Positions 34,329 to 44,784 of a stretch of 64,000 bases of DNA are shown piece by piece. This stretch comes from Alteromonadaceae bacterium XY-R5 (GTDB lineage: Bacteria; Pseudomonadota; Gammaproteobacteria; Enterobacterales; Alteromonadaceae): the NCBI GenBank assembly GCA_001660395.1, contig LXWE01000003.1:186001-250000 (forward strand). The letters are read 5' to 3'. Below the pieces are notes generated by a model. The model was not told where the DNA came from and did not search any database. It was given only the letters and a program-made list of their open reading frames with translations. Within the stretch, counting starts at the first letter, position 1. Every line of letters starts with the position of its first letter. The translations under genes and the position numbers were made by a program.

Positions 34329-35969
34329 CTAGAAGTTATTGAAATCAAACTCTTCATCAGCCGCTTCCTTTTTCGGCATTTTAGTGCCGGGAGCGGGTGC
34401 TTTTCGCTTAGTTAAATCTGGCTTTGGCTTTTTATTGGACGTTTTACGTCCTGTGTTGGCCAATACAAAGTATTCCATCATGCTTTGCAATTCTTCAGCC
34501 TGACCGGTGAGTTCTTCTGACGTAGATGAAAGCTCCTCAGATGCAGACGCATTCTGTTGAGTAGACTGAGATATCTGGCCGATGGCCGAGTTGATTTCAT
34601 TCGCGCCGCTGGCCTGTTCAGTACTGGCGGCAGCAATTTCCTGTACCAGCTCTGCGGTGCGTTGAATCGACGGTACTATCTCTTCCAACAGTTTTCCGGC
34701 CTGCTCTGCCAGGCTGACAGAACTGCCCGCCACTTCACCAATTTCTTTGGCCGCAGTCTGGCTGCGAGCTGCAAGTTTACGCACTTCAGCCGCCACCACC
34801 GCAAACCCGCGACCATGTTCACCTGCCCGCCCTGCCTCAATCGCAGCATTCAGGGCCAGCAGGTTTGTTTGATAAGCGATATCGTCGATAATGCTGATCT
34901 TGTCGGCAATCTGGCGCATGGCTTCGACTGTCTTTTTCACCGCATCGCCGCCATCAATGGCGTCTTTAGCACTTTTGGTAGCAATGCCATCGGCCACTTT
35001 CGAATTATCATTGTTCTGATTAATTGAAGCGCTGGCCTGCTCCATCGCCGCCGAGGTTTCTTCTACACTGGCAGCCTGTTCAGATGCCGCCTGACTGATA
35101 GATTGGGCGGTAGCATTCATTTGCTCAGACGCTGACGACAGGTTATCTGCAGCAGAGCGCACCTGCGAAATAATGTCGGAAAGCTTGTCGATCATCTGAC
35201 GGATTGAGAACAGCAGACTGGATTGATCGCCCTTATCCAAATCAATCTGCACCGCTAAATTGCCAGCGGCGACTTCGGAGACTAAATCCACCACATCCTG
35301 GGGTTCGCCACCCAGTTGCTTAATCACAGAACGCGTCACCAGCATACCCAGGCCAATGGAAACCAAAAAACCCCCAATCATTAAACACACCAACAGGGTG
35401 ATAATATTGCTGGTGATTTCATCTGAGTCGCTATTGGTCTTCTCTGCATTCTCTCGCATGATGCTGCCCAACTTGCCATTAAGACGCGACACAACATCAT
35501 TCATCGGTGCAATGGTGCTATTTAAATAGGCTTTGGCTTCATCGAATTTTCCCTCAGCCAGAATCTCAAAGAACTTGGTTTTCATCCCCTGAAATTCCTG
35601 TACCTTCGGATTCACTTCAGCGACCACCTCTTCTTCTGCCGGCGACAGCACAGTACTTAAGTATTGTTTAAACAGGCGCTTATTTTCTGCGGTGGCTTCT
35701 TCGTAATCCCGGATCAACCGCTCGACCTTTTTCAGATCCCGACTTTCGGCCATCAACAGCATCCGGCTATAGTTTTCACTGATGTTGACACGCAAATTGC
35801 CCAGGTCATCAATGGGCTGTAACTGGTTGGCAAAAATATCTGTCATCATATCGTTGACCGATGTGACGCTTCGCATGCCAATAAATCCGATCAGGCCTGC
35901 AATTACGGCAGTCGTTGCAAATCCCGCCAGCAGCTTTGTTCTCAATTTTAAATTATTGAGATTAAACAT
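34329..35969 (-). CDS. methyl-accepting chemotaxis protein, 4HB sensor type
   Basis: A 546-residue receptor. TM1 13-31, periplasmic four-helix-bundle-like domain to about 190, TM2 190-212, HAMP, then the signalling domain with hairpin [20 protein letters not shown]. The C terminus is a Lys/Pro-rich tail ending FDFNNF, not the NWETF tether. It has GAGGAGA eight bases before the ATG. It is the operon's dedicated sensor; the ligand is unknown. Confidence 0.92.
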   Translation of the reverse strand: MFNLNNLKLRTKLLAGFATTAVIAGLIGFIGMRSVTSVNDMMTDIFANQLQPIDDLGNLRVNISENYSRMLLMAESRDLKKVERLIRDYEEATAENKRLFKQYLSTVLSPAEEEVVAEVNPKVQEFQGMKTKFFEILAEGKFDEAKAYLNSTIAPMNDVVSRLNGKLGSIMRENAEKTNSDSDEITSNIITLLVCLMIGGFLVSIGLGMLVTRSVIKQLGGEPQDVVDLVSEVAAGNLAVQIDLDKGDQSSLLFSIRQMIDKLSDIISQVRSAADNLSSASEQMNATAQSISQAASEQAASVEETSAAMEQASASINQNNDNSKVADGIATKSAKDAIDGGDAVKKTVEAMRQIADKISIIDDIAYQTNLLALNAAIEAGRAGEHGRGFAVVAAEVRKLAARSQTAAKEIGEVAGSSVSLAEQAGKLLEEIVPSIQRTAELVQEIAAASTEQASGANEINSAIGQISQSTQQNASASEELSSTSEELTGQAEELQSMMEYFVLANTGRKTSNKKPKPDLTKRKAPAPGTKMPKKEAADEEFDFNNF

Positions 35970-36066
35970 ATTCGTCTCCTCAACTCTGTATTACTGCGCA
36001 GCGCCATGTTGCCGAGCAGGCCCAGATACCTTTATTTGCGTCTCAAATTTCAGCCCATTCCTGGGA

Positions 36067-36552
36067 TTACTGTTCCAATACATTTTCAATCAGCGATGCC
36101 ATTTCTGTGATCGAAAGCACCCGTTCACCATGCAGCAGGATCACAAATTCACCTTCAATATTGGCGACCCCCTGAATAAACTCAGTGCGAATCCTGGCGC
36201 CAAAGGACGGCGGCGATTCGATTTGCGAGGAATCTATTTCCAGCACTTCACTGACCGCATCCACTAAAATCCCGATCACCACTTGCTGATGTTCGAATGG
36301 CACTTCCAAAATCACGATACAGGTGCGGTTATGCACTTTGGTCGCACTCTTGCCAAAGCGCAGGGAAAGGTCGATGACGGGCACAACTTCGCCGCGTAAA
36401 TTCAGCACGCCTTTCACAAAATCAGGCATGAGGGGAATGCTGGTAATGTTTCCGTATTCAATGATTTCCTTTGCCGAATCAATGCATATTCCGTATTGCT
36501 CATCTCTCAGCACAAAGGTCAAATACTGTTGCTTGGTATGTTGGTCTGTCAT
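36067..36552 (-). CDS. cheW: CheW coupling protein
   Basis: A 161-residue CheW: LTFVLRDEQYGI, IPLMPDFVKGVLNLRGEVVPVIDL and a VLEIDSSQIE loop. It links receptors to CheA. The start overlaps the cheA stop (ATGA). Confidence 0.93.
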   Translation of the reverse strand: MTDQHTKQQYLTFVLRDEQYGICIDSAKEIIEYGNITSIPLMPDFVKGVLNLRGEVVPVIDLSLRFGKSATKVHNRTCIVILEVPFEHQQVVIGILVDAVSEVLEIDSSQIESPPSFGARIRTEFIQGVANIEGEFVILLHGERVLSITEMASLIENVLEQ

Positions 36553-38699
36553 AACTCACCTTTGCTACTTGTCACTGAGGTTAAGTGCGTGCGGCGGGAT
36601 TCCTGGTGAGTGGCTAATTCAATTAATTTGGGTACATCCAGAATAAAGCCGATATCACCACTGCCTAATATCGTTGAGCCGCCGATGCCTCGGATAGATC
36701 GAAACATCTCATTCAGGGGTTTGATCACGGCCTGCAGTTCGCCGCGCAGATGATCAACAACTAAGCCTGCGCGATTATTGCCAAACTGCACGATCACGAC
36801 ATGCTCGCGTTCCGCTCTCGTGCCTCCAATGGCAAGGACTTCGCGAATTTTGACAAAAGGCAAAACTTCGTCGCGCACATTGAGGTAATTGCGATCCTTT
36901 GTCATCTGGCTGGCGTCAAAACTGATGCATTCCTGGATCAAATTCACCGGGATCACTAAATGACTCTCACCCACAGATACTTCAAAGCCATCAATAATCG
37001 CCAGTGTCAGTGGCAGTCGGATACGGAAGGTAGTGCCAACATCCAATTCACTCTCAATACTGATTTGGCCACGCAGTTCATCAATATTGCGCTTTACCAC
37101 ATCCATGCCGACGCCACGACCGGATAAGTTCGTTACGGCCGAGGCCGTGGAAAATCCCGGTTCAAAGATCAACTTATAAATGTCCTCTTTGCCCAGGCTT
37201 TGTTCCGCAGTGATTAAGCCTTTTTCCACCGCTTTTGCCCGCACTTTCTCAGCATTCAGGCCGGCGCCATCGTCAACAATTTCAATCACGACTGCACCGG
37301 CTTCATGATAAGCATTGAGTTTAAGATAGCCTTTGGCGGGTTTGCCCTTATACAAACGAATGTCCTGCGGCTCGATGCCGTGATCGATGGCGTTTCTGAC
37401 GATATGCATGAGTGGATCCGACAGCTTCTCGACCATGCTTTTATCCAACTCGGTTTCCGCCCCCAAAATGTCGAGTTGAATATCCTTATCGAGTTCTTTA
37501 GCGACATCGCGGACGATACGTTTCAAACGTCCAAATGACTCACCGATCTGCACCATCCTTAGTCCCAGGGCACCATCGCGAATTTGTTCAACCAGATGCA
37601 CCATTTGGGAGAAGGATTCGTCCAGCTTTTCGTTCTGCACCTGACTAATCAGAAGCTCGTTGGTTGCCCCTGAGGTGACTAATTCCCCTATCAGCCCAAT
37701 AAGTTGATCCAGCTTGCGGGCATCAACTTTTAAAAACTGGAAATCTGCGGGCTTACGATGATCCTGACCTTTTTGTTTGGTCAGGGCGGCATCGACCATG
37801 GACTCATCCACTACCCCTTTTTGCACCAGCATGCTACCCAGCGTATCGGTGGGTTTGTTTTCCTGCAGACTTTGCTTTTGAGTGTGTAAGGCTTGCTGTA
37901 ATTCGCGCTCAGTGACCACACCGGTATTTACCAATACCTCACCAATACGGTCGGATTCTTCGGGGTATGCAAGAATGTTATCAAGCATGGCTTTGGGCGA
38001 ACCAATGCTGACCTCGCTGGACTCCTGAATAAATTCAAACACGCCTTCGATTTCGGTTTTAGTTGCGTCACTTTCCAGTGCCAGTTGCAACGTCAGATAA
38101 CAAGATTCGGGATCAAATTCTGTTTCAGGAAATCGCGCTGCGACGCGCACTTGATGTAACCGCCCTAAATTTTCCAGAAACCGTAATTGCGAACAGGGAT
38201 CCATACCATCTCTGAATACGTCTTCGCCGTAATCAATCTGAATCCGCCAGAATTTAGGATCTGTCGGCGCTTCTTCGACCACAGGCTCCGGCGCCGCCGC
38301 GCTGCTTTTATCCGGATGGATATAGTGATCTAGTTGTTCCAGTAACCTGGTGCCCTTTTCGTTATCCGTCAGCACTTTCGGATCCGATAATGCTTTGATC
38401 ATCTGCGCCATATGCTGCTGACATTCCAGCATCAGGTCGGTTAATTCATTATCAAAGCCGAGGCTTGCGGCGCGGACTTTGTCCAGCACGCTCTCAACGC
38501 TGTGGGTAAAGGCCACTATGCTATCGAATCCGAATAAACCAGCAGAGCCTTTAATGGTATGGGCGGCGCGAAAGATCGCATCAATATGCTCTTCGATGGC
38601 TGCTTCTTCCGACTCGACCTCAAGCAAACAGGACTCCATTACCTCGAGTAATTCTTCCGCCTCATTGATAAACAGTAGCTCTGACTCTTGTAAATCCAT
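36549..38699 (-). CDS. cheA: CheA histidine kinase with tandem MshEN-like motifs
   Basis: A 716-residue kinase. HPt domain with His47 (AAHTIKGSAG), a P2-like region 150-230, dimerisation, then ATPase boxes HIVRNAIDHGIE (432-443), VDDGAG (475-480), GRGVGMD (527-533) and a CheW-like C end. Between P2 and P3 two 24-residue stretches, 251-274 (begins RIGEVLV, ends ALHTQ) and 286-309 (begins TLGSMLV, ends ALTKQ), match the pattern RLGxxLVxxGxxxxxxLxxALxxQ of the MshEN c-di-GMP-binding domain, separated by 11 instead of 5 residues. Whether it binds c-di-GMP is unproved. Confidence 0.92.
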   Translation of the reverse strand: MDLQESELLFINEAEELLEVMESCLLEVESEEAAIEEHIDAIFRAAHTIKGSAGLFGFDSIVAFTHSVESVLDKVRAASLGFDNELTDLMLECQQHMAQMIKALSDPKVLTDNEKGTRLLEQLDHYIHPDKSSAAAPEPVVEEAPTDPKFWRIQIDYGEDVFRDGMDPCSQLRFLENLGRLHQVRVAARFPETEFDPESCYLTLQLALESDATKTEIEGVFEFIQESSEVSIGSPKAMLDNILAYPEESDRIGEVLVNTGVVTERELQQALHTQKQSLQENKPTDTLGSMLVQKGVVDESMVDAALTKQKGQDHRKPADFQFLKVDARKLDQLIGLIGELVTSGATNELLISQVQNEKLDESFSQMVHLVEQIRDGALGLRMVQIGESFGRLKRIVRDVAKELDKDIQLDILGAETELDKSMVEKLSDPLMHIVRNAIDHGIEPQDIRLYKGKPAKGYLKLNAYHEAGAVVIEIVDDGAGLNAEKVRAKAVEKGLITAEQSLGKEDIYKLIFEPGFSTASAVTNLSGRGVGMDVVKRNIDELRGQISIESELDVGTTFRIRLPLTLAIIDGFEVSVGESHLVIPVNLIQECISFDASQMTKDRNYLNVRDEVLPFVKIREVLAIGGTRAEREHVVIVQFGNNRAGLVVDHLRGELQAVIKPLNEMFRSIRGIGGSTILGSGDIGFILDVPKLIELATHQESRRTHLTSVTSSKGEL

Positions 38700-38702
38700 G
38701 GG

Positions 38703-39023
38703 TTATTCCTGTAGCTCGGTAACGACTGGCTGCAGATGCATATCCAGCCCGTACAAACCAAATACACGCAACACCACATCATTTTCACCGCAGGTTAAGG
38801 TGAACTCACATTTGGGATCCAAATGGGTTTTTAGCCAGAACAGCAACTGCAGGCCCGCGGAATCAAAGTCCTGTAGTGCGGTGAGGTCTGCGATGAATTT
38901 CTTGGGCTGGGCACTGACGGCTTTGCTGAGCACAGCATGGCTTTCGGCAACATTGAAAATACTCAACTCGCCGTCAAATTCCGCCACCGAGAAATCTGCT
39001 TTTTTAGAAACAGACACAGTCAT
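38703..39023 (-). CDS. STAS-domain protein in chemotaxis operon
   Basis: A 106-residue single STAS domain (SVAEFDGELSIFNVAES; LQDFDSAGLQLLFWLK, with a conserved Ser for possible phosphorylation or nucleotide sensing). STAS proteins act as switchable partners in signalling. It lies 3 bases before cheA and 11 after cheY, so it is likely a part of this chemosensory system. Confidence 0.85.
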   Translation of the reverse strand: MTVSVSKKADFSVAEFDGELSIFNVAESHAVLSKAVSAQPKKFIADLTALQDFDSAGLQLLFWLKTHLDPKCEFTLTCGENDVVLRVFGLYGLDMHLQPVVTELQE

Positions 39024-39034
39024 TGCAATGGTCC

Positions 39035-39403
39035 TTAGGGCAAAATTAGCTTCTCAACCGCCGCCAGCATTTGTTCGGCTTTAAAGGGTTTAACTACCCA
39101 GGCCTTTGCGCCAGCGGCTTTGCCAGCTGCCATCTTGTCGGCAGCGCCCTCGGTGGTCAGCATAATCACAGGCGTAAATCGATAAGCTGGCAGTTTCTTT
39201 AACTCAGTCACGAATGTGATGCCATCCATGTTTGGCATATTAACGTCTGAGATCACCAGATGAATTTTTCTGCCGTCACATTTGCTTAGCGCATCTTTGC
39301 CATCGCAACCTTCAATGACATCAAATCCCGCCCCTTTTAAAGCGAGCCCAACCACCTGACGAATACTGATCGAGTCATCAACAATGAGAATGGTTTTAGA
39401 CAT
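39035..39403 (-). CDS. cheY: CheY response regulator
   Basis: A 122-residue single REC domain: Asp9-Asp10, phosphoacceptor Asp53 (SDVNMPNMDG), Thr83 and Lys105 (KPFKAEQ). Accepts phosphate from CheA and carries the signal to a target. Unlike the REC-EAL protein it has no output domain. Confidence 0.93.
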   Translation of the reverse strand: MSKTILIVDDSISIRQVVGLALKGAGFDVIEGCDGKDALSKCDGRKIHLVISDVNMPNMDGITFVTELKKLPAYRFTPVIMLTTEGAADKMAAGKAAGAKAWVVKPFKAEQMLAAVEKLILP

Positions 39404-39412
39404 GATTTTTTC

Positions 39413-40615
39413 CTAAAAAAACGTAATTCCACCTTTTGGGTCTTCGCTGGGCGCGTTCTTCTTCCCTGTATGAACCGCACTCTGTTCCAGCGTGGTATAG
39501 GTCTTACTTAGCGCGTCCAGCCAGGCCGGCACGTCAATTGGTGCAAAGTCACCGCCTTGCTCAGATATCTTGCGTTGCTCGGCAACGGTAAGTTCCAGCT
39601 TTTGCATATCGGCGCGAATATGCCCAAGAATCTGGCTGACTCTGTCCTGGAATTGCAGCCCAGTTAGCACACTGCTGATTTCCTGCTGCACCTGCCCACT
39701 GCCCTGTTCGAGCAGGGCTGAAGATTGCAAAATACGCTCACCCGCGCCTTTAAATTGCGTTAACACTTCACCAACCAACTTGTCGGCATCTGCCATCTGA
39801 GTTTCGTCGTTTCGGGCAAATTCACTGGTGCGGGATAAGGTTTTTTGCAGCAATTGATTGGCTTGTTCAATACGCTGAGTAATACGGGCGCCGGTTGCGC
39901 CTGAACGGGTAGAAAGGGTTCTGACTTCGTCGGCCACAACAGCAAAACCACGCCCTTGCTCACCCGCCCGGGCAGCTTCGATGGCTGCGTTTAATGCCAA
40001 CAGATTGGTTTGAGAAGCAATACCTGCAACCTCTTCCCCCATCGACTTCAGCTCGTCAGTCAATGCAGCGAGTTCGTTGATACCGTTGAGTAACTCTTCC
40101 CGGTTTGTGACTGCCTGCTGGAGAATTTTCGTGATCCCGCCTAACTGCTGTTCAGCAATCCCAATCACCTGGGTCAGACCCATTTCACCATCGAGCCCAG
40201 TAGAAGTTTGTCTGGAGGTCTGAATGGATTCCTGCAATTGCCCATGAATGGCAGAAAAGCGGCCAATAAGGTCGTTCATGTTGGTTTCGACCTGATCGTT
40301 AACCAAATCTTGTAGGTTGATCCACAAGGGCAACAATTCCAGCAAAGTTTCCTGGTAATTGGCCAATTGCAGCAGTTTGCTTTCATCTTTGGCCAGAACA
40401 GGCGATTCAACGGTATCGGCGGCGTATTTCAGCAGAAGAGCAATTTGCTGAAAACTCAGGAACAGTGCAATCAGGCCGACGACTACGGCAGCCCACCTCC
40501 ACTGACTATCCGAGCTAAACAGCAATACCAAGCCCGGAACGAAGTAAGTAAAACCAAGCAAGATAACCAGCAATCTGGACTGTGTATCCAGCAGCAACGC
40601 AACAATTTGCTTCAT
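39413..40615 (-). CDS. membrane-bound methyl-accepting protein without periplasmic domain
   Basis: About 400 residues: two adjacent N-terminal helices ([19 protein letters not shown] and [20 protein letters not shown]) with almost no loop, then a cytoplasmic signalling region with the hairpin [20 protein letters not shown]. It probably senses intracellular or membrane state. It heads the che operon. The start is uncertain: TTG (40636), GTG (40630) and ATG (40615) are in frame; ATG is chosen, with only a weak GAAG upstream. Confidence 0.8.
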   Translation of the reverse strand: MKQIVALLLDTQSRLLVILLGFTYFVPGLVLLFSSDSQWRWAAVVVGLIALFLSFQQIALLLKYAADTVESPVLAKDESKLLQLANYQETLLELLPLWINLQDLVNDQVETNMNDLIGRFSAIHGQLQESIQTSRQTSTGLDGEMGLTQVIGIAEQQLGGITKILQQAVTNREELLNGINELAALTDELKSMGEEVAGIASQTNLLALNAAIEAARAGEQGRGFAVVADEVRTLSTRSGATGARITQRIEQANQLLQKTLSRTSEFARNDETQMADADKLVGEVLTQFKGAGERILQSSALLEQGSGQVQQEISSVLTGLQFQDRVSQILGHIRADMQKLELTVAEQRKISEQGGDFAPIDVPAWLDALSKTYTTLEQSAVHTGKKNAPSEDPKGGITFF

Positions 40616-41325
40616 AGTGAGGTTCTTCACTGACAAAAGGGTAAAAGCAACGCCTTATGCAACGTCACATTGCATAACTCCACTCTTGGTTTGCCCTTCA
40701 GACAACAGCGCAGATTCACTATCCCAAACGATGAATTTCAGCCTTGGTCATCGCCAAACCTGATGCGTATCCCTATGCCTTGTCTGTGAATTTCAATAGC
40801 AGGCTTCACAAGAATTAACGACTAAGTAGTATCAGGCCAAACACTAAAACAACGTTGTTGGCCACCATTTAGGGATAGTCGAATTAGGTTATTTTTCAAG
40901 CATCAATAACTATTTAGCGTAATTTAAAATCTTCCCCGTCATAGAGAGTCCTAATAATTAACCAAAGGATAAGTCCCCTGTAAAAGACCTCTAAAGATTT
41001 TGAATTCACATAGATATGATGCGGTATGGAGATTATTTACGCAGAGCTACACCAGCATGGCTTTCCAATCGTGATAGGTACTCACTCGGCCACGCAAGCT
41101 CGCATAAATCATTTAACCAACCTCGATATCGTTTAATTAAAAATTCCCATTCAACACGTATATCCCGCCATCTGGCGAAGGTGTCTTTGCAGCATCAGAC
41201 ACCAATTGTATGGTGAGACGGTTTCCCTGTTCGGCTCCAATGACCGACGCATTATTCAGGGCCGATCGGCCGTACAAAAAAGAGCGCGAAGACTAAGCGC
41301 CCCTAACCTGTTTGAGGAATTAAGT
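40616..41325. other. about 700 bp intergenic region between che operon and M61 gene
   Basis: No supported gene; the short frames here have no family features. It contains the inverted repeat at 40655-40677, close to the che start, and a 12 bp palindrome GGCCGATCGGCC near 41262. No sigma-28 or sigma-54 signature was found for the che operon. Confidence 0.5.
40655..40677. promoter_or_regulatory. inverted repeat upstream of che operon
   Basis: TTATGCAA, 7-base spacer, TTGCATAA; both arms perfect. It lies about 20-40 bases before the possible starts of the first che gene, so it could be an operator or an mRNA hairpin over the translation start region. Confidence 0.45.
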
Positions 41326-43215
41326 GTGAAAAAACTCACCTATATAGCCACGCTGATGGCGATGTTTGTTGGTTCCGCCTCTTTGGCGCGCGCCGATGTA
41401 CCAGAGCCTGTGGATACGCCCTACCCTGGCACCATCAAGCTATCTGTGGATGCCACCGATATTGGTCATCGTATCTTCAATGTTACAGAAGAAATTCCGG
41501 CCGAAGCCGGCCCACTGACGTTGCTTTACCCAGCCTGGATCCCTGGGCACCACTCGCCTACTGGCCCCATTGATAAAGTTGCTGGTTTTGAATTCAAAGC
41601 CAACGGCAAAGTGCTTGAATGGCAGCGTGATCCTGCCAATGTGTATGCGTTCCACATTAATGTGCCTGAAGGTGCCGATAAGGTCACCGTCAGCTTTAAG
41701 TTTTTGTCACCACAAAGTGGTAACCGTGGCCGGGTGATGATGACCCCAGAAATGCTTAACCTGCAGTGGGATACCGTGGCTTTGTATCCGGCCGGCTATT
41801 TCGCCCGACAAATACCCTTTGATGCCAACGTGACACTGCCCAAAGACTGGCACTACGCCACTGCACTGGAAGATAAAAAGCACAAAGGCAATCACTTCAG
41901 TTTCAAAACCATTGATTTTGAAAACCTGGTGGATTCACCCATGTTTGCCGGTAAATATTACAAACGCGTGGATTTAGATCCAGGTGCTGAGACGCCTGTG
42001 CATTTAAATGTGTTTGCGGATAAAGCCAAAGATCTCGAGATCTCAGATGCCGGATTAGCTGCGCATAAAGAGCTGATCCAGCAAATGTACAAGTTGTATG
42101 GTGCCCATCACTATAACCATTACGACTTCCTGCTCGCCCTGACGGATAAACTCGGCGGTATCGGTCTGGAGCATCACCGTTCCAGCGAAAACAGTGGTAA
42201 AGAAAATTATTTCAGCGAATGGGATAAATCCTGGCTGGGGCGTGATTTGTTAGCCCATGAATTTAACCACTCCTGGAACGGCAAATACCGCCGACCGGCC
42301 GGGGTCTGGACGCCTAGCTATGATCAAATCAAAAAGGATCAGGGCTTGTGGGTGTATGAAGGACAAACCCAGTTCTGGGGATACATAGTCGCAACTCGCG
42401 CAGGCCTTTGGAACAAAGACAACGCCATGGACATGCTGGCATTGTTGGGGGCAACCTACGACAAAGGCCGTCCAGGCATGCAATGGCGTAATGTGCTGGA
42501 TACCACCAACGATCCCACGATTGCCCAGCGCGCACCACTGGCGTATCGCAACTACCAAATGAGCGAAGATTATTATCAGGGTGGCCAGCTGATTTGGTAC
42601 GCAGTCGATGCCAAATTACGTAACCTTAGCGAAAACAAACTATCACTGCGTGATTTTGCCAAGGCCTTCTTTGGCGTGAATCCGGGTGCCTGGGATGTAA
42701 ACACCTACGAATTTGATGATGTCATCGCCACCTTAAACGGGATCCAGAAATATGACTGGGCCAGCTTCATTAACAGCCGTTTAAAAGGTCATGTGAACCT
42801 GTCGAAGTCTCTGCAAGATCAGGGCTGGAAACTGGTTTATAACGATACCCCATCAGACGCGGTGAAAGCCCTTGAAGGCCGCAGAAAATATACTGACTTC
42901 ACCTATTCATTAGGCATCAGTGTGAAAAAAGATGGTGGCCTGAGCGATGTGCTTTGGGATAGCCCGGCGTTTAATGCTGGCCTGTCTCCCAGCATGAAAC
43001 TGATTGCCGTAAATGGTGAAGAATATTCTGGCGAAGTGCTGCAGGACGCGGTGAAAGCCGCCGTCAAAGATAAAGCCCCGATAAAGCTTCTGGTCAAAGA
43101 TTTTGATAAATACCAAACTCTGGAAATTGACTACCACGAAGGTCTGAAATATCCACATTTGGTGCGTATCGACGATCAGCCTGATTACCTAAGCGAGATT
43201 CTGTCTCCGCTTTAA
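41326..43215 (+). CDS. secreted M61-family metallopeptidase with PDZ domain
   Basis: A 629-residue peptidase, likely a glycyl aminopeptidase-type M61 enzyme. The signal peptide ends SLARA near residue 23. The zinc motif is HEFNH at 311-315 with Glu345 (YEGQTQFW) as the third ligand, and a C-terminal PDZ-like domain (YSLGISVKKDGG to DFDKYQ). The GTG start at 41326 follows GAGG (41314-41317) and gives a normal signal peptide; the longer frame from 41206 adds 40 unrelated residues. Exported, single-gene unit. Confidence 0.88.
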   Translation: MKKLTYIATLMAMFVGSASLARADVPEPVDTPYPGTIKLSVDATDIGHRIFNVTEEIPAEAGPLTLLYPAWIPGHHSPTGPIDKVAGFEFKANGKVLEWQRDPANVYAFHINVPEGADKVTVSFKFLSPQSGNRGRVMMTPEMLNLQWDTVALYPAGYFARQIPFDANVTLPKDWHYATALEDKKHKGNHFSFKTIDFENLVDSPMFAGKYYKRVDLDPGAETPVHLNVFADKAKDLEISDAGLAAHKELIQQMYKLYGAHHYNHYDFLLALTDKLGGIGLEHHRSSENSGKENYFSEWDKSWLGRDLLAHEFNHSWNGKYRRPAGVWTPSYDQIKKDQGLWVYEGQTQFWGYIVATRAGLWNKDNAMDMLALLGATYDKGRPGMQWRNVLDTTNDPTIAQRAPLAYRNYQMSEDYYQGGQLIWYAVDAKLRNLSENKLSLRDFAKAFFGVNPGAWDVNTYEFDDVIATLNGIQKYDWASFINSRLKGHVNLSKSLQDQGWKLVYNDTPSDAVKALEGRRKYTDFTYSLGISVKKDGGLSDVLWDSPAFNAGLSPSMKLIAVNGEEYSGEVLQDAVKAAVKDKAPIKLLVKDFDKYQTLEIDYHEGLKYPHLVRIDDQPDYLSEILSPL

Positions 43216-43229
43216 TCACTGCCAAATAC

Positions 43230-43251
43230 AAACGCCCGCAATTGCGGGCGT
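43230..43251. terminator. terminator between M61 and ThrE-type genes
   Basis: ACGCCCGCAATTGCGGGCGT is a perfect 20 bp palindrome between two converging genes, with T-rich or A-rich flanks. It can serve both directions. Confidence 0.75.
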
Positions 43252-43274
43252 GTTTAAATCGGCTGAAATACTGA

Positions 43275-44501
43275 CTAAAGCGCCTTTTTGGTGGGCAATA
43301 CCACATTGGCAAAAATCAGACCTGCCACCAGAGACATCAGAATCAGAAACGTTTCCTGCCCAACATGTTCTACCTGAACAAAATCTTGACCTGAAACAAA
43401 CGAATTCAGGCCAATATAGGTTTTTGACCCCGGTACCAGCACAATCAAGCCCTGCATTGCCACGATAGTCGCGGGTGCATTGGCAATGCGCGTAAACAGG
43501 TTTGAATATATCCCCAGAGCAAATGCACCGACAAAGGTACCCAGACCATGTTCCAGATAGGCTGAACTCCAGACCGTTGCACCGTAGGCAATGAAGCCCG
43601 ACAACATCGTCCAGGGAATATGCTTGGCGCGAGTGCGGAAAATCACCACCAGAGCCAGACACAGAGCAAAAATCGCTACCCAGGTCGACCATTCAGGCAG
43701 CGAGCGGGCCACCTGAAACTGATTTTCACCAAACAGACCAAAGCCAATGCTGATCCCCAAAAATGCACCGAAGTAGAGCTTAAACAGTTGCATGATCGCA
43801 TCCATGATCCGCGCAGTGCCCGAGACCAGATTACGCGATGACAACTCCGCCAGGCCCATCGTTAAGGCCAGTCCTGGAACCAGAATAATGATCGATGACA
43901 ACACCACCAATGGGATGTTGATACCGGGATCCAAATAGCGACTAATGGCACAGGCCATCAGACCCGAAATTAGCGAAGCGGCTGGCTCCAGCATCAGGGT
44001 AACGCGCTTCGAGCGGTGCGACCAAAGCACCAGCAGATACACCATCAGACCAATACAACCTGCCCAAATCATTTCTTGCCAGCTTGCGCCCATCAACATT
44101 GCAAACGCACCTGTCGAGACACAGAAGCCTAAACCGGTCAAAAGCTTACCGTAAGGGCTTGGCATTTTATCAATGGCTTCAAGCTCGCGAAACGCCTCAA
44201 CCAGCGTGACATCGCCCGCCAATAGGCGGTTAGCCAGTTCATCGGTGCGCGACAGCGCATTCATATCGTGTTCGCCGGGTTGCAGACGTGCAGCATGGTT
44301 ATACTCGTCTTCGTGCTTATCGCTCCATAGCACGACCGTGAGTGAGGTAGGCAACGCGATAAATGACGAGTGAACGCCCAAGTAGGTGGCCACATCCGTA
44401 AGATAGGCTTCAAGCCGAAACGCCGGAGTTCCGTACTTATGTAACATCTTGCCTAACTTCACAATAAACTTACGAATTAGGATAAATTCGTTCTTTTCCA
44501 C
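43275..44501 (-). CDS. ThrE-type threonine/serine exporter-family protein
   Basis: A 408-residue protein with about ten hydrophobic segments. The N-terminal part (FIVKLGKMLHKYGTPAFRLE; SLTVVLW) is the ThrE_1 cytoplasmic/membrane domain and the C-terminal half resembles ThrE_2, i.e. a fused single-chain exporter. Corynebacterial ThrE exports threonine and serine; in this organism the substrate is unverified. Single gene. Confidence 0.85.
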   Translation of the reverse strand: MEKNEFILIRKFIVKLGKMLHKYGTPAFRLEAYLTDVATYLGVHSSFIALPTSLTVVLWSDKHEDEYNHAARLQPGEHDMNALSRTDELANRLLAGDVTLVEAFRELEAIDKMPSPYGKLLTGLGFCVSTGAFAMLMGASWQEMIWAGCIGLMVYLLVLWSHRSKRVTLMLEPAASLISGLMACAISRYLDPGINIPLVVLSSIIILVPGLALTMGLAELSSRNLVSGTARIMDAIMQLFKLYFGAFLGISIGFGLFGENQFQVARSLPEWSTWVAIFALCLALVVIFRTRAKHIPWTMLSGFIAYGATVWSSAYLEHGLGTFVGAFALGIYSNLFTRIANAPATIVAMQGLIVLVPGSKTYIGLNSFVSGQDFVQVEHVGQETFLILMSLVAGLIFANVVLPTKKAL

Positions 44502-44784
44502 CTGTGCTCTAAACCTCTATCTGAAACTGCCTAAAAATCAGACTAACCTGCTAAATTGGCGCGGATTCTATAGCAAGTATAAAAATCCACAACGCACATT
44601 TTTTGCACACAAAAGATTAGAATTTCTAATCTGTTAACGGGATGTATGTCATCAATTATATTCCCGTTATTGCGAGCCCAATAGTGCCCGAATTTTCGAG
44701 TTATACCAAAGACTATTGCGGGAACTATTGCCATCAAGATAGTCTAAAGCCTTTGTTTATCAATGTAGTAGGAAAACCATAAAG

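Noticed and set aside
40640-41000. Sigma-28 or sigma-54 promoter for the che operon
   Set aside because: No TAAAGTTT-N11-GCCGATAA or GG-N10-GC arrangement was found by eye.
41016-41216. 66-residue open frame
   Set aside because: No start signal, no recognisable family, biased composition typical of non-coding sequence.
41206-41325. Forty-residue N-terminal extension of the M61 peptidase
   Set aside because: It has no ribosome site and would hide the signal peptide; the GTG at 41326 has GAGG upstream.
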